From an uncultured Romboutsia sp. (GTDB taxonomy: Bacteria; Bacillota; Clostridia; Peptostreptococcales; Peptostreptococcaceae): a stretch of DNA of 45,974 bases. Positions 7,552 to 15,863 of this stretch are shown piece by piece; position 1 is the stretch's first letter, and each line of letters begins with the position of its first letter. The position numbers and the translations under genes were made by a program. The stretch lies in the NCBI GenBank assembly GCA_937907205.1, contig CALESE010000146.1, positions 1-45,974 of the forward strand, in the 5' to 3' direction. The notes under the pieces were generated by a model, which saw nothing but the letters and a program-made list of their open reading frames with translations, was not told the DNA's origin and made no database searches.

Positions 7552-9087
7552 ATGTCACAAAATAAGAAGAAATTTAAGTTTCCATCAGCATATACTGTTT
7601 TATTAGCTATAATGATTGCAATTGCATTAATAACTCAAGTTGTTCCAGGGGTAAAAAAAGCACAGTTATCTGATTTAGTAATGGCTCCAGTTACAGGAAT
7701 GATAGGTATTAAAGATTTGGATATGGATGAGGCTATAAATTCATCTATGGAATCAGGAGGAATAGATGCTGCACTTAAAACAATAAATGAATTTGAAGGA
7801 ACATATATGAGTGTATGGAATGATGGGCAACTTAAAGGAGCAATAGATGTTGCACTATTCGTATTAATCATAGGTGGATTTTTAGGTGTAGTTACAAAAA
7901 CAGGGGCTTTAGATGCAGGTGTTGGATCATTAGTTAAAAATTTAAAAGGGAAAGAATTAATGTTAATACCAGTGCTTATGTTCATATTCTCTCTTGGAGG
8001 TACGTCATATGGTATGGCAGAAGAAACATTAGCATTTTATGCGTTAATAACAGTAACAATGATGGCAGCTGGATTTGATCCATTAGTAGCTACAGCTACT
8101 ATATTATTAGGTGCAGGAGTTGGGGTATTAGGTTCAACAGTTAATCCATTTGCTATAGGTGCTGCTGTATCAGCTGCAGGAGCTGCTGGTGTAGAAATAA
8201 ATCAAGGTACTACTATAATATTAGGAATAGTTCTATGGTTAACAACATTATTAATATCAATTATATATGTTATGAAATATGCTAAAAAGGTAAAATCAAA
8301 TAAGAATTCAACATTATTATCTAAACAAGAATTAGATGCAGCTAAAAAGGAATTCTCACAAAATAAAGAAGAAGTATTAGAATTAACAGGCAAAAGGAAG
8401 ATGGTATTAGGATTATTCGTATTTTCTTTTATAATTATGATTGCAGGTGTTATACCTTGGAATGACTTTGGGGTAACTATATTTGATAATACTTCATGGT
8501 TAAATGGAGCTTCACTTGGAACATGGTGGTTCCCTGAATTAACTGTATGGTTTTTCTTAATGTCTGTTATAATAGGTTTAACTTATAGAATGAGTGAAAA
8601 AGATATAGTAAGTTCATTTATATCAGGGGCTGCTGATATGGTTGGAGTTGCCCTTGTAGTTGGAGTATCAAGAGGGATATCTTTTATGATGGCAAATTCA
8701 GGTCTTGATTTATATATATTAGATAAGGCATCAGGAGTACTAAGTGGTGTATCAGGTATATTATTTGCTAATATGGCATATTTGATTTATATATTATTAT
8801 CATTCTTAATACCATCAACATCAGGTCTTGCATCAGTTTCAATGCCAATATTTGCGCCACTTGCTGAAAGGCTTAATATAGCACCAGAAATAATAGTAAC
8901 TGCATTTTCAGCTGGCTCAGGTATAGTAAACTTAATAACACCAACATCAGGAGTTGTTATGGGAGGACTTACAATATCAAAAGTAGAATATGGTACTTGG
9001 ATTAAGTTTGTAACAAAATTATTAGTAATGATATTTATAGCGACAGTAGTTATTTTAGCAGTAGGACCAATGGTATTAGGATTATAA
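7552..9087 (+). CDS. arcD: YfcC-family membrane transporter, probable arginine/ornithine antiporter
   Basis: A 511-residue polytopic membrane protein with roughly 12 hydrophobic segments. It belongs to the YfcC/DcuC-like (C4-dicarboxylate carrier) superfamily, seen in the opening FPSAYTVLLAIMIAIALITQ, GGFLGVVTKTGALDAG, GTSYGMAEETLAFY and the C-terminal LIPSTSGLASVSMPIFAPL and ITPTSGVVMGGL. Members of this group encoded in arginine deiminase operons exchange arginine for ornithine. The position directly after arcC supports that role; the symbol rests on context, because classic ArcD belongs to a different (APC) superfamily. It has a strong GGGGGGAG site before its ATG and its own terminator. 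Confidence 0.85.
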   Translation: MSQNKKKFKFPSAYTVLLAIMIAIALITQVVPGVKKAQLSDLVMAPVTGMIGIKDLDMDEAINSSMESGGIDAALKTINEFEGTYMSVWNDGQLKGAIDVALFVLIIGGFLGVVTKTGALDAGVGSLVKNLKGKELMLIPVLMFIFSLGGTSYGMAEETLAFYALITVTMMAAGFDPLVATATILLGAGVGVLGSTVNPFAIGAAVSAAGAAGVEINQGTTIILGIVLWLTTLLISIIYVMKYAKKVKSNKNSTLLSKQELDAAKKEFSQNKEEVLELTGKRKMVLGLFVFSFIIMIAGVIPWNDFGVTIFDNTSWLNGASLGTWWFPELTVWFFLMSVIIGLTYRMSEKDIVSSFISGAADMVGVALVVGVSRGISFMMANSGLDLYILDKASGVLSGVSGILFANMAYLIYILLSFLIPSTSGLASVSMPIFAPLAERLNIAPEIIVTAFSAGSGIVNLITPTSGVVMGGLTISKVEYGTWIKFVTKLLVMIFIATVVILAVGPMVLGL

Positions 9088-9107
9088 TATAATTAGATGT
9101 ATTTAAT

Positions 9108-9155
9108 AAATAAAACCATAAGGATATATAAAATTAAACCTTATGGTTTTATTTT
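9108..9155 (+). terminator. Terminator of the arc operon
   Basis: AAATAAAACCATAAGG pairs with CCTTATGGTTTTATTT over a 15-base loop and is followed by TAC. It ends the arcA-D region. Confidence 0.85.
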
Positions 9156-9208
9156 ACATATTTAAGTATTATAATTTTATATATAAGGATTTTAGAAGAA
9201 ATGGATAG

Positions 9209-9622
9209 GTGAATAATTTGGGGTTAGTTGGTTTTTTAAGTTGTTTATATCTTGGATTTACAATTTTATTATTATTTAAAAAGAAAACGATGGGCAATGT
9301 ATATATTTTATTTGGAAGTTTAACATTTTTATTTGTTATAGGATACTCATCAATACCTCTTATACCAAAAGTTATACAAAATTTAAGTGTATTTATTGTT
9401 TTTTCATTAATGATATTGTTATTGGGTATAATGTGTGGAACATTTTTAAAGAGTATCAACAAAAGTAATAAAGCTTGTAGATTATGGGCTATAATAATGC
9501 CACTTTTACTAATATTAGTGATATTTAATATTAGGGGATATCTAACATATATGTATATACCAGTTTTGATGTATATGATACAAGATAAATTAAATAATTA
9601 TATAGATTCTTTAAATAAATAA
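9209..9622 (+). CDS. Hypothetical membrane protein, 4-5 transmembrane segments
   Basis: A 137-residue hydrophobic protein with segments at about residues 3-23, 31-50, 57-80, 92-110 and 113-127, short lysine-rich loops and a polar C-terminus (DKLNNYIDSLNK). I do not recognise the family. It starts with GTG at 9209 and the ribosome site is weak (a GGAT just upstream), so the exact start is uncertain. It faces the ttcA-like gene and shares a bidirectional terminator with it. No functional link to the arc operon is visible, since a strong terminator lies between them. Confidence 0.65.
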   Translation: MNNLGLVGFLSCLYLGFTILLLFKKKTMGNVYILFGSLTFLFVIGYSSIPLIPKVIQNLSVFIVFSLMILLLGIMCGTFLKSINKSNKACRLWAIIMPLLLILVIFNIRGYLTYMYIPVLMYMIQDKLNNYIDSLNK

Positions 9623-9652
9623 AAACGTGGAAAATTCCACGTTTTATTTTAT
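9622..9652. terminator. Bidirectional terminator between convergent genes
   Basis: AAAACGTGGAA and TTCCACGTTTT form a perfect 11-bp stem. T runs lie at the 3' side on both strands. It serves the membrane protein gene (+) and the ttcA-like gene (-). Confidence 0.85.
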
Positions 9653-10369
9653 TTTTTCTTTATCCCATATAAATAACTTTTCAGAATTATTTAGTGCCCC
9701 AAATATATTTTTCTTAGATCCAGGGATTTCCTTATTTAATTTAGCTACAAGTTCTTTTATATCTTGTCTTTTTGTAAGTCCATCTGCTGGGCATGGATTT
9801 TTTATCACAGGATAATTATATTCTTTAGTTGCTTTTTTAGTCATGTATTCTTCTATATATATCATTGGTCTTATTATTGTTATATTTTGTTTGTCCATAG
9901 TTGATTTTGGTGAGAAACAAGAAACTCTACCTTCATAAATCATTGACATTAAAAATGTTTCAATTGCATCGTCTTTATGATGCCCAAGAGCAACTTTTGT
10001 ACATCCTAATTCTTTAGCTGTACCATTTAAAGCTCCACGTCTTAGGTTAGCACATAGCGAACATGGATTTTTTTCTTTCCTTATATCAAATACTATTTCT
10101 TTTATATCTGTTTGTACTTCGTGAAATTCTACATTTAATTCCTCGCAAAGTTTATATAAAGGAGAGTTATCAACTCCACCAGGATTTAGAGTTATAGCTA
10201 TAAGTTCAAACTTTTGTGGTGAGAATTTTTGATAGTTTTTTAATATATGAAGTAAAGTTAAACTATCTTTTCCACCTGAAAGTCCAACAGCTATCTTGTC
10301 ATTTTCTTGTATCATATCAAAATCTTGTATAGCCTTACGTGCTTTACTAAGAAGTTTTTGCATAGTCAT
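9644..10369 (-). CDS. ttcA: TtcA-like tRNA 2-thiocytidine synthetase (PP-loop ATPase)
   Basis: A 241-residue member of the TtcA/TtuA branch of N-type ATP-pyrophosphatases, which thiolate tRNA bases. The PP-loop SGGKDS is at 31-36. The iron-sulfur cysteines expected for TtcA are present as CSLC (Cys103, Cys106) and a later NPCPADG (Cys193), with GHHKDDAIET between them. The family adds sulfur to cytidine 32 of certain tRNAs, but close relatives modify uridine 54, so the target is inferred. The ATG is preceded by GGAGGAC on the minus strand. It is a single gene that converges on a hypothetical membrane protein gene. Confidence 0.85.
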   Translation of the reverse strand: MTMQKLLSKARKAIQDFDMIQENDKIAVGLSGGKDSLTLLHILKNYQKFSPQKFELIAITLNPGGVDNSPLYKLCEELNVEFHEVQTDIKEIVFDIRKEKNPCSLCANLRRGALNGTAKELGCTKVALGHHKDDAIETFLMSMIYEGRVSCFSPKSTMDKQNITIIRPMIYIEEYMTKKATKEYNYPVIKNPCPADGLTKRQDIKELVAKLNKEIPGSKKNIFGALNNSEKLFIWDKEKIK

Positions 10370-10701
10370 ATTTATGTCCTCCGATTAATTAAGCTAAAAT
10401 ATTATTTTAATTACTTGAAAATAATACCCATAAATTTATTTTTAAATAAATATTTTAGTTTAGTATCATTTTATAACTAAGAGATTATAACAAAGTTAAT
10501 AACTATAAACAACAAAATATTTATGTTCTATGTGAAACATTAAAAGAATATGAAACAAAATGTTAAAATTTATGTATAATTGTTTCTTTATAATCTAATA
10601 AATTTTATAAGTTGATTGAGTAGAATTTTATTAAATTTGTAAATATATTGAATTGTTTAGAATTCTTAAAACTTGATTATACTAATTATTGAGGTGGTTT
10701 A
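10370..10701. other. AT-rich intergenic region upstream of two divergent genes
   Basis: A 332-base gap between the ttcA-like gene (-) and the small membrane ORF (+). It is extremely AT-rich. A TATACT (10678-10683) lies close to the small ORF but too near its ribosome site to be its likely -10. I see no RNA gene or decayed coding sequence. Confidence 0.5.
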
Positions 10702-10824
10702 ATGTATATCTATAGGTTAGTAGTTGCTATTATAAAAGCTATTAAAGTAATGATTTTTATACTTGGATTTTGGAGTACCATCTTTTTAATATTATATTTT
10801 TCAGAAGGAGCTATATATTTCTAA
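10702..10824 (+). CDS. Small single-pass membrane protein, 40 residues
   Basis: A short ORF from ATG 10702 to TAA 10824 with a strong GAGGTGG ribosome site at 10691-10697. The peptide opens MYIYRLVVAIIKAIKVMIFI and continues LGFWSTIFLILYF before SEGAIYF. That gives one or two hydrophobic stretches with a few lysines, typical of small membrane peptides. It is followed at once by a terminator-like hairpin that overlaps its last codons. The site, length and terminator suggest a real gene, but I do not recognise the family. Confidence 0.5.
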   Translation: MYIYRLVVAIIKAIKVMIFILGFWSTIFLILYFSEGAIYF

Positions 10825-10846
10825 ATTATATAACTCCTTTTTATGT
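10805..10846 (+). terminator. Terminator overlapping the end of the 40-residue ORF
   Basis: AAGGAG-C-TATATA pairs with TATATA-A-CTCCTT (one mismatch) and is followed by TTTATG. Confidence 0.6.
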
Positions 10847-10996
10847 ATTTTTAAGTATATATAATAAATAATATATATCATATAAAGTATAGTTATATTA
10901 TTAATGGTAAATTAATATTGTGAATAAAGTATAAAATTTAAGTGTTTAGATTGTAAAACTATGGTAATTATAGATTAAAAAAGGAGGATAAGTATT

Positions 10997-11887
10997 GTGG
11001 AGATAACTAAATATATGAAAGAAAATATAGTGCTATTTGATGGTGCTATGGGTACAATGCTTCAAAGTAAAGGGTTAAAGATAGGAGAAAATCCAGAGAT
11101 ATTTGGACTTGAAAATCCAGAAAAACTTTTAGCAATACATAAAGCATATTTAAATGCTGGTTCTAATGTAATAACTACAAACACATTTGGGGCAAATGAA
11201 ATTAAGTTAGATAAACTAGGATATAAAGTTGAAGAGATAGTAGATAATGCTATAAAAATAGCCAAGTTAGCCATAGAACAAAGTGATAAATCAATTGAGA
11301 GATATGTAGCATTAGATGTAGGTCCTATAGGAGAGTTGTTAGAGCCTGCTGGGACTATGAGTTTTGATAGAGCGTATGAAATTTTTAAGAGGCAGATGGT
11401 TCAAGGTGAAAAATCTGGAGCAGATATTATATTAATTGAAACTATGATCGATTTATATGAAGCTAAAGCAGCTGTTTTAGCAGCGAAAGAAAATACGAAT
11501 TTACCTGTATTTCTAACTATGACATTTGGTGAAAATGGAAGAAGTTTTACAGGATGTACTCCAGAAAGTTTGGTTCATACAATGCAAGATTTAGGAGTAA
11601 ATGCAATAGGGGCAAATTGTTCATTTGGGCCTAAAAAGTTAGTTACTCTAGTAGAAAGAATATGTAATATATCTGATATCCCAGTAATAGTACAAGCTAA
11701 TGCAGGTCTACCAGATGTTATTGATGGGAATGCAGTATATAGTATTAAAGAAGAGGAGTATCTTGAAGGGGTAAAGGAATTTATAAAAAAAGGTGCTTCT
11801 TTAATTGGAGGATGTTGTGGAACAACACCTAGTTTTATAAAAGAAATAAGTAATAATTTAAATAATATAAGGTATAAGTTGAAATAG
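10997..11887 (+). CDS. Homocysteine S-methyltransferase, stand-alone domain
   Basis: A 296-residue zinc-dependent homocysteine methyltransferase barrel, matching only the N-terminal domain of cobalamin-dependent MetH. Visible features are LFDGAMGTMLQ (13-23), TNTFGAN, DVGPIGELLEP, and the three zinc cysteines: Cys208 in GANCSFGP and Cys273/Cys274 in GGCCGTTP. No folate, B12 or reactivation domain is attached and none is encoded nearby. The methyl donor could be S-methylmethionine (as for MmuM) or a methyl-corrinoid protein encoded elsewhere. The start is GTG at 10997 behind AAGGAGGAT. It is apparently monocistronic. Confidence 0.88.
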   Translation: MEITKYMKENIVLFDGAMGTMLQSKGLKIGENPEIFGLENPEKLLAIHKAYLNAGSNVITTNTFGANEIKLDKLGYKVEEIVDNAIKIAKLAIEQSDKSIERYVALDVGPIGELLEPAGTMSFDRAYEIFKRQMVQGEKSGADIILIETMIDLYEAKAAVLAAKENTNLPVFLTMTFGENGRSFTGCTPESLVHTMQDLGVNAIGANCSFGPKKLVTLVERICNISDIPVIVQANAGLPDVIDGNAVYSIKEEEYLEGVKEFIKKGASLIGGCCGTTPSFIKEISNNLNNIRYKLK

Positions 11888-12012
11888 TTAACTGGAAATA
11901 TCTATTTTTTTGTAAATTTATGTATAATACATAATAAAATGCAAAATATGTAGAAAAAACGCATAATTATATGATAAAATAGGAAGGTGATTTTTAGGGA
12001 GGATAGACAAAG

Positions 12013-12972
12013 ATGAGTGAAAATTTACAGCCTTATGCATTAGTATTCGGAGTATCAGTATTTGATATATGTGGATTTACAGATTCAAATTATAGATGCA
12101 ATGACTCTAACCCTGGGAAAGTAAATACATCTTTTGGTGGTGTTTGTAGAAACATAGCTGAATGTATGGCTAGAGTTGGAGTTAATACAAAGTTTATATC
12201 TATTTTAGGTAATGATGAAACTGGAAATAGAATGATGGAACACTCTAAAATAATGAATTATGATATGAGTGAATCTTTAATAGTAAAAGGTGGTAATACA
12301 CCTACGTATATGGCCATTTTAGATGAACAAGGAGAAATGGTTTCAGCTGTAGTTGATATGAAAATAATAGATATGTTTACTACAGAATTTATAGATGAAA
12401 AAGCGGAAATAATTAAAAATTCGGAATATATGATATTAGATTCAGATAGACCTGATATAGTAGAATATATTACAACAACATTTAAAGGTCATACTAAGTT
12501 TATCTTAGACCCTGTATCTGGGGCTAAAGCTAAAGATGTAAAGCACTTGATACAAAACTTCCATACGATAAAGCCAAATAGATATGAAGCTGAAATAATG
12601 TGCGGATTTAAAATAAGAAGTGATTATGATTTAAGAAAAGCTGGTCAATACTTTATAGATCTAGGAATAAAAAATGTGTTTATAACATTAGATGAAGATG
12701 GTATATACTACAACAATGGAACTCAAGAAGGAAGAATAAAAGCTAACAACGTTGATGTAGTTAATGTTACTGGTGCTGGAGATTCATTTGTTGCAGGTAT
12801 AGCTAGTGGGTATATGAATAATATAGACTTAGTGGATACTGTTAAATATGCAATAGCTATGTCAACAATAACTATATCTACAAAAGAAACAATACATCCA
12901 GATATGTGTCATGATTTAGTTAAAGAATACATGAATAAAATAAACTGGGCTGAAGAAATTTATAAGAAATAA
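12013..12972 (+). CDS. PfkB-family sugar kinase, pseudouridine-kinase-like
   Basis: A 319-residue ribokinase/PfkB kinase. It has the N-terminal sugar-binding FGGVCRNIAECMARVGVN (about 41-58), the PfkB segment around FILDPVSGAKAKD and the catalytic TGAGDSF, with GAGD at 254-257. It aligns clearly with the kinase domain of the HTH-fused PsuK at 25914-27008: both have S.GGV.RNIA, a VNTKFIS/INTKLIS stretch and FHTIK.N.YEAE. It lacks the N-terminal HTH. Pseudouridine or a related nucleoside is the likely substrate, but this copy is not beside a psuG. A GGGAGG site lies close upstream. It is probably monocistronic. Confidence 0.85.
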   Translation: MSENLQPYALVFGVSVFDICGFTDSNYRCNDSNPGKVNTSFGGVCRNIAECMARVGVNTKFISILGNDETGNRMMEHSKIMNYDMSESLIVKGGNTPTYMAILDEQGEMVSAVVDMKIIDMFTTEFIDEKAEIIKNSEYMILDSDRPDIVEYITTTFKGHTKFILDPVSGAKAKDVKHLIQNFHTIKPNRYEAEIMCGFKIRSDYDLRKAGQYFIDLGIKNVFITLDEDGIYYNNGTQEGRIKANNVDVVNVTGAGDSFVAGIASGYMNNIDLVDTVKYAIAMSTITISTKETIHPDMCHDLVKEYMNKINWAEEIYKK

Positions 12973-13084
12973 AAATTTACTAAATGTAATAATTTATATA
13001 TAATAATAAGTAAGAAAAATATAAAATTTTAGCAATTAATCTAATAAGATTAGTTAATATAAATAATTATTTGTCGTCAACATA

Positions 13085-13126
13085 AAAAATAGACTATGAA
13101 ATTTTAATTTCATAGTCTATTTTTAT
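13085..13126. terminator. Bidirectional terminator between PfkB kinase and aminopeptidase genes
   Basis: AAAAATAGACTATGAAAT (13085-13102) pairs perfectly with 13107-13124 over a 4-base loop. A and T runs on both flanks suit termination in both directions. Confidence 0.85.
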
Positions 13127-13142
13127 ATATAAGTTTATATAC

Positions 13143-14372
13143 CTAAAAAGCCCAGTTCCCATCTTTAAATATTTGAATTTCATTACCATCATGAGTTATA
13201 CCAGTTATATTCAAATCACTAGAACCAATCATAAAGTCGACGTGAGTTAAACTATTATTTATTCCATATTTATCTAGCTCATCATCTTTTATATTATTAC
13301 CATCTTTAATACAAGTTTTATAAGCAGAACCTATTGCAAAATGGCAAGATGCATTTTCATCATATAAAGTATTATAAAATACTATATTAGTATCTGATAT
13401 TGGAGAATGATGAGGTACTAGTGCAACTTCTCCTAAATAATGAGAACCTTCATCTGTATCAATAAGTTTACTTAATGTTTCATATCCTTCTTCAGCTGTG
13501 AAATCAACTATTTTTCCATTCTTAAAAGTTAAAGAGAAATTATTTATAACATTTCCACCATATACAAGAGGCTTAGTACTATAAACTACTCCATCTACTT
13601 TAAACTTATGAGGCATAGAGAATACTTCTTCAGTTGGTATATTTGCATTAAAATATATACCATTAGGATCTTTTGAAGCTCCACTTAACCATATATGACC
13701 TTCAGGCAAATCCATAGTTAAATCAGTTTTAGCTGATTTATATTTTAAAGTTTTAAAGTTTTTATCATTTAAGAAATCCATTCTAGCTTTTAAATCTTTA
13801 TTATGAGCTTTCCAAGCTTCAACAGAATCTTGATTATCTACCCTCGTACATTTAAATATAGCATCCCATAGTTTATCCACGGCATCATTTGAATTTAGAT
13901 TTGGGAATACTTTTTTAGCCCAAGCTTCTGTTGGAACAGAAACTATACTCCATTTACATTTGTCTGATAAAGTATAAGATCTCCATTCTTTTAAAGCTAT
14001 TCCAGAAGCTTTTTGGAAATTTGCAACTCTTTGTGGGTCTATATCTTTTAATAAATCTGGATTTTGAGCATATACAGTTAAGAATGCACCACCTTCTTTT
14101 GCTATATCTACATATTGGTCTGCTGTCCATTTTGGATATTCATTAAATGTTTCATCTGGTGCATTTAAGTATTTTATTAAAGTACATTCATCATCAGACC
14201 ATTCTATATGTACATTTTTAGCTCCACAATCATAAGCATGTTTTACTGCTTTTCTAACAAAAGATGCGCATTCTATTGGTGATCTAACAAGTAATGTTTG
14301 ACCAGGTTGTATGTTTACACCAACTTTAATAGCTAGTTTAGCATATTCGTCTAAATTTCTTTCGAAGTTCAT
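13143..14372 (-). CDS. M29-family aminopeptidase (AmpS/PepS-like)
   Basis: A 409-residue metallo-aminopeptidase of the thermophilic M29 family, which removes N-terminal residues from peptides in the cytoplasm. Its length matches. The opening LAIKVGVNIQPGQTLLVRSP and the GAKNVHIEWSDDE segment are characteristic. The metal-binding C-terminal half has the EEGYETL region, EGSHYLGEVALV, a PISDTNIVFYNTLYDENASC segment (His/Tyr/Glu ligands) and THVDFMIGSSDL. The ATG is preceded by AAGGAGAG on the minus strand. It is a single gene with a bidirectional terminator. It suits an amino-acid-fermenting lifestyle, together with the arc operon. Confidence 0.93.
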   Translation of the reverse strand: MNFERNLDEYAKLAIKVGVNIQPGQTLLVRSPIECASFVRKAVKHAYDCGAKNVHIEWSDDECTLIKYLNAPDETFNEYPKWTADQYVDIAKEGGAFLTVYAQNPDLLKDIDPQRVANFQKASGIALKEWRSYTLSDKCKWSIVSVPTEAWAKKVFPNLNSNDAVDKLWDAIFKCTRVDNQDSVEAWKAHNKDLKARMDFLNDKNFKTLKYKSAKTDLTMDLPEGHIWLSGASKDPNGIYFNANIPTEEVFSMPHKFKVDGVVYSTKPLVYGGNVINNFSLTFKNGKIVDFTAEEGYETLSKLIDTDEGSHYLGEVALVPHHSPISDTNIVFYNTLYDENASCHFAIGSAYKTCIKDGNNIKDDELDKYGINNSLTHVDFMIGSSDLNITGITHDGNEIQIFKDGNWAF

Positions 14373-14638
14373 AATTTTAACTCTCCTTAATTTATATAGT
14401 AAAAATTTAGTAAATTCTATTAATTCTATTTTATTACAAATTAATGTTAAACATACTAATAAAAATAAAAAAAATGTTAATATATACCATAAAATTTATT
14501 GAATAAATAAACAATAGTTATATTTTTAAAAATGTCGTAATCATGATTATTTTAATAGAAAAAGTATGTAAAAAAATAAAAAAAAACTTATAATATAATA
14601 TGTGATAATTTTATTAAGATACAAGTAGGAGGAAATAG

Positions 14639-15454
14639 ATGGAGCTATATGATGCAATTTTTTATAGAAAGTCTATAAAAAATTATTCAAATAAATTAAT
14701 AAAAGAAACATTAATGGATGAAGTGAAAAATGCTTGTTCTAATTTAACATATATAAATAACGAATTAAATATAAAAGCTCATGTTGTAGATAGAGGGCAT
14801 TTAATTAATCTTTTAATGGGGAAAAGTTTTAATATAAAAGCACCGCATTATATAGTCGTAACTAGTAATAAGGGAGAAGATTATTTACAAAATGTAGGAT
14901 TTGCATTAGAAAAAGTCGTGTTAAAATTAACTAGCTTGGGTTTAGCAACTTGTTGGATAGAATCAAAGTTAAAACGAGAAGATATTTTGGAATTTATAAA
15001 TTTAGATATACAAAAACGAGATGAAGAAGACATTGAAACTAATTTAGAAGAGCCAATAACAGTAATAGCATTTGGATACGCTGATAAAGGGGATAACTTA
15101 TTTAGAAAAATAGATGATAAACTAGATAGAAAAAAAATAAGTCAAATATCAAAAAATTTAGATGAAAGCTGGACTGAAGTATTAAAAGCAGTAAGATTAT
15201 CACCATCAATAAAAAATACTCAGCCATGGATGTTTTATAGAAAAGATAATAATATATATATGTATGAAGAAAATCAAAAAAAGTCTATTGAAGATATGAG
15301 CAAGATAAGTATGGGAATAGCACTTAGACATTTTGATTTAGCTTGCAAAAATTTTGAGATAGATATAAGGTATGAAAAAACAAAATTTACAAGAAAACTA
15401 GGTAAAAAATATTTTATAACAGCAGTTTTAAATAATAAATTAATAGAAAATTAA
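14639..15454 (+). CDS. Nitroreductase-family protein
   Basis: A 271-residue protein of the flavin-dependent nitroreductase fold. It opens with ELYDAIFYRKSIKNY, the usual FMN-phosphate region. Mid-protein it has NVGFALEKVVLKLTSLGLATCWIES, the conserved GLGTCWI-type segment, then EPITVIAFGYADK. A second half has AVRLSPSIKNTQPWMFY, so the protein looks like two tandem half-domains, as in 'putative TM nitroreductase' proteins. The substrate is unknown. TAGGAGG precedes the ATG. The gene is followed by the PyrR leader, which begins a separate unit. Confidence 0.82.
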   Translation: MELYDAIFYRKSIKNYSNKLIKETLMDEVKNACSNLTYINNELNIKAHVVDRGHLINLLMGKSFNIKAPHYIVVTSNKGEDYLQNVGFALEKVVLKLTSLGLATCWIESKLKREDILEFINLDIQKRDEEDIETNLEEPITVIAFGYADKGDNLFRKIDDKLDRKKISQISKNLDESWTEVLKAVRLSPSIKNTQPWMFYRKDNNIYMYEENQKKSIEDMSKISMGIALRHFDLACKNFEIDIRYEKTKFTRKLGKKYFITAVLNNKLIEN

Positions 15455-15542
15455 ATGAATATATATAAAAGAAATAATAATATAAAGAATAGTTGACATA
15501 AAAAGTAATAAGTGTGATAATTGTAAATAAGATAAAGCTTTA

Positions 15543-15566
15543 AAGTATCCCAGAGAGGATATGAAG
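15543..15566 (+). promoter_or_regulatory. PyrR-binding element 1 in the pyrF leader
   Basis: ATCCCAGAGAGGAT (15547-15560) matches the PyrR-binding loop, consensus near UCCAGAGAGGCU, with flanking bases that pair. PyrR bound to UMP/UTP stabilises this structure and favours termination. No T-run terminator lies between it and the second element. Confidence 0.75.
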
Positions 15567-15596
15567 CAATAAATTACAGAATAGAAAGTCCTTAAA

Positions 15597-15616
15597 AGTA
15601 GTCCAGAGAGGCTAAA
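15597..15616 (+). promoter_or_regulatory. PyrR-binding element 2 in the pyrF leader
   Basis: TAGTCCAGAGAGGCTA (15599-15614) is a near-perfect PyrR loop. A terminator follows about 40 bases later, giving a complete attenuator. Confidence 0.88.
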
Positions 15617-15654
15617 AAGGTTAAATATAAAACTATTATTTAAATTTGTATTTG

Positions 15655-15687
15655 TAACCTCTAGCTGGATTAGTTAGAGGTTTTTTA
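15655..15687 (+). terminator. Attenuator terminator of PyrR unit 2
   Basis: AACCTCTA pairs with TAGAGGTT over an 11-base loop, with a T6 tract inside the coding leader. Confidence 0.85.
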
Positions 15688-15738
15688 ATGAAATTAAACA
15701 AAAAAATTATTTAAATTAAAATATAATAAAGTCTTTTA

Positions 15739-15762
15739 AACTAGTCCAGAGAGGCTTAGAAA
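15739..15762 (+). promoter_or_regulatory. PyrR-binding element 3 in the pyrF leader
   Basis: CTAGTCCAGAGAGGCTTAG (15741-15759) is another near-perfect PyrR loop, followed by its own terminator about 20 bases later. Confidence 0.88.
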
Positions 15763-15777
15763 GATATCTGTATAGAT

Positions 15778-15815
15778 AAAATCCTTATACCTCTTTTTGG
15801 TATGAGGATTTTTTA
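15778..15815 (+). terminator. Attenuator terminator of PyrR unit 3
   Basis: AAATCCTTATACC pairs with GGTATGAGGATTT (one G-U) over CTCTTTTT-like loop sequence and is followed by TTTT. It ends about 50 bases before pyrF. Confidence 0.85.
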
Positions 15816-15863
15816 GAAACGGGAAAATTTCTATTAGGCTTTATTAAAGAAGGAGAAGTTATA

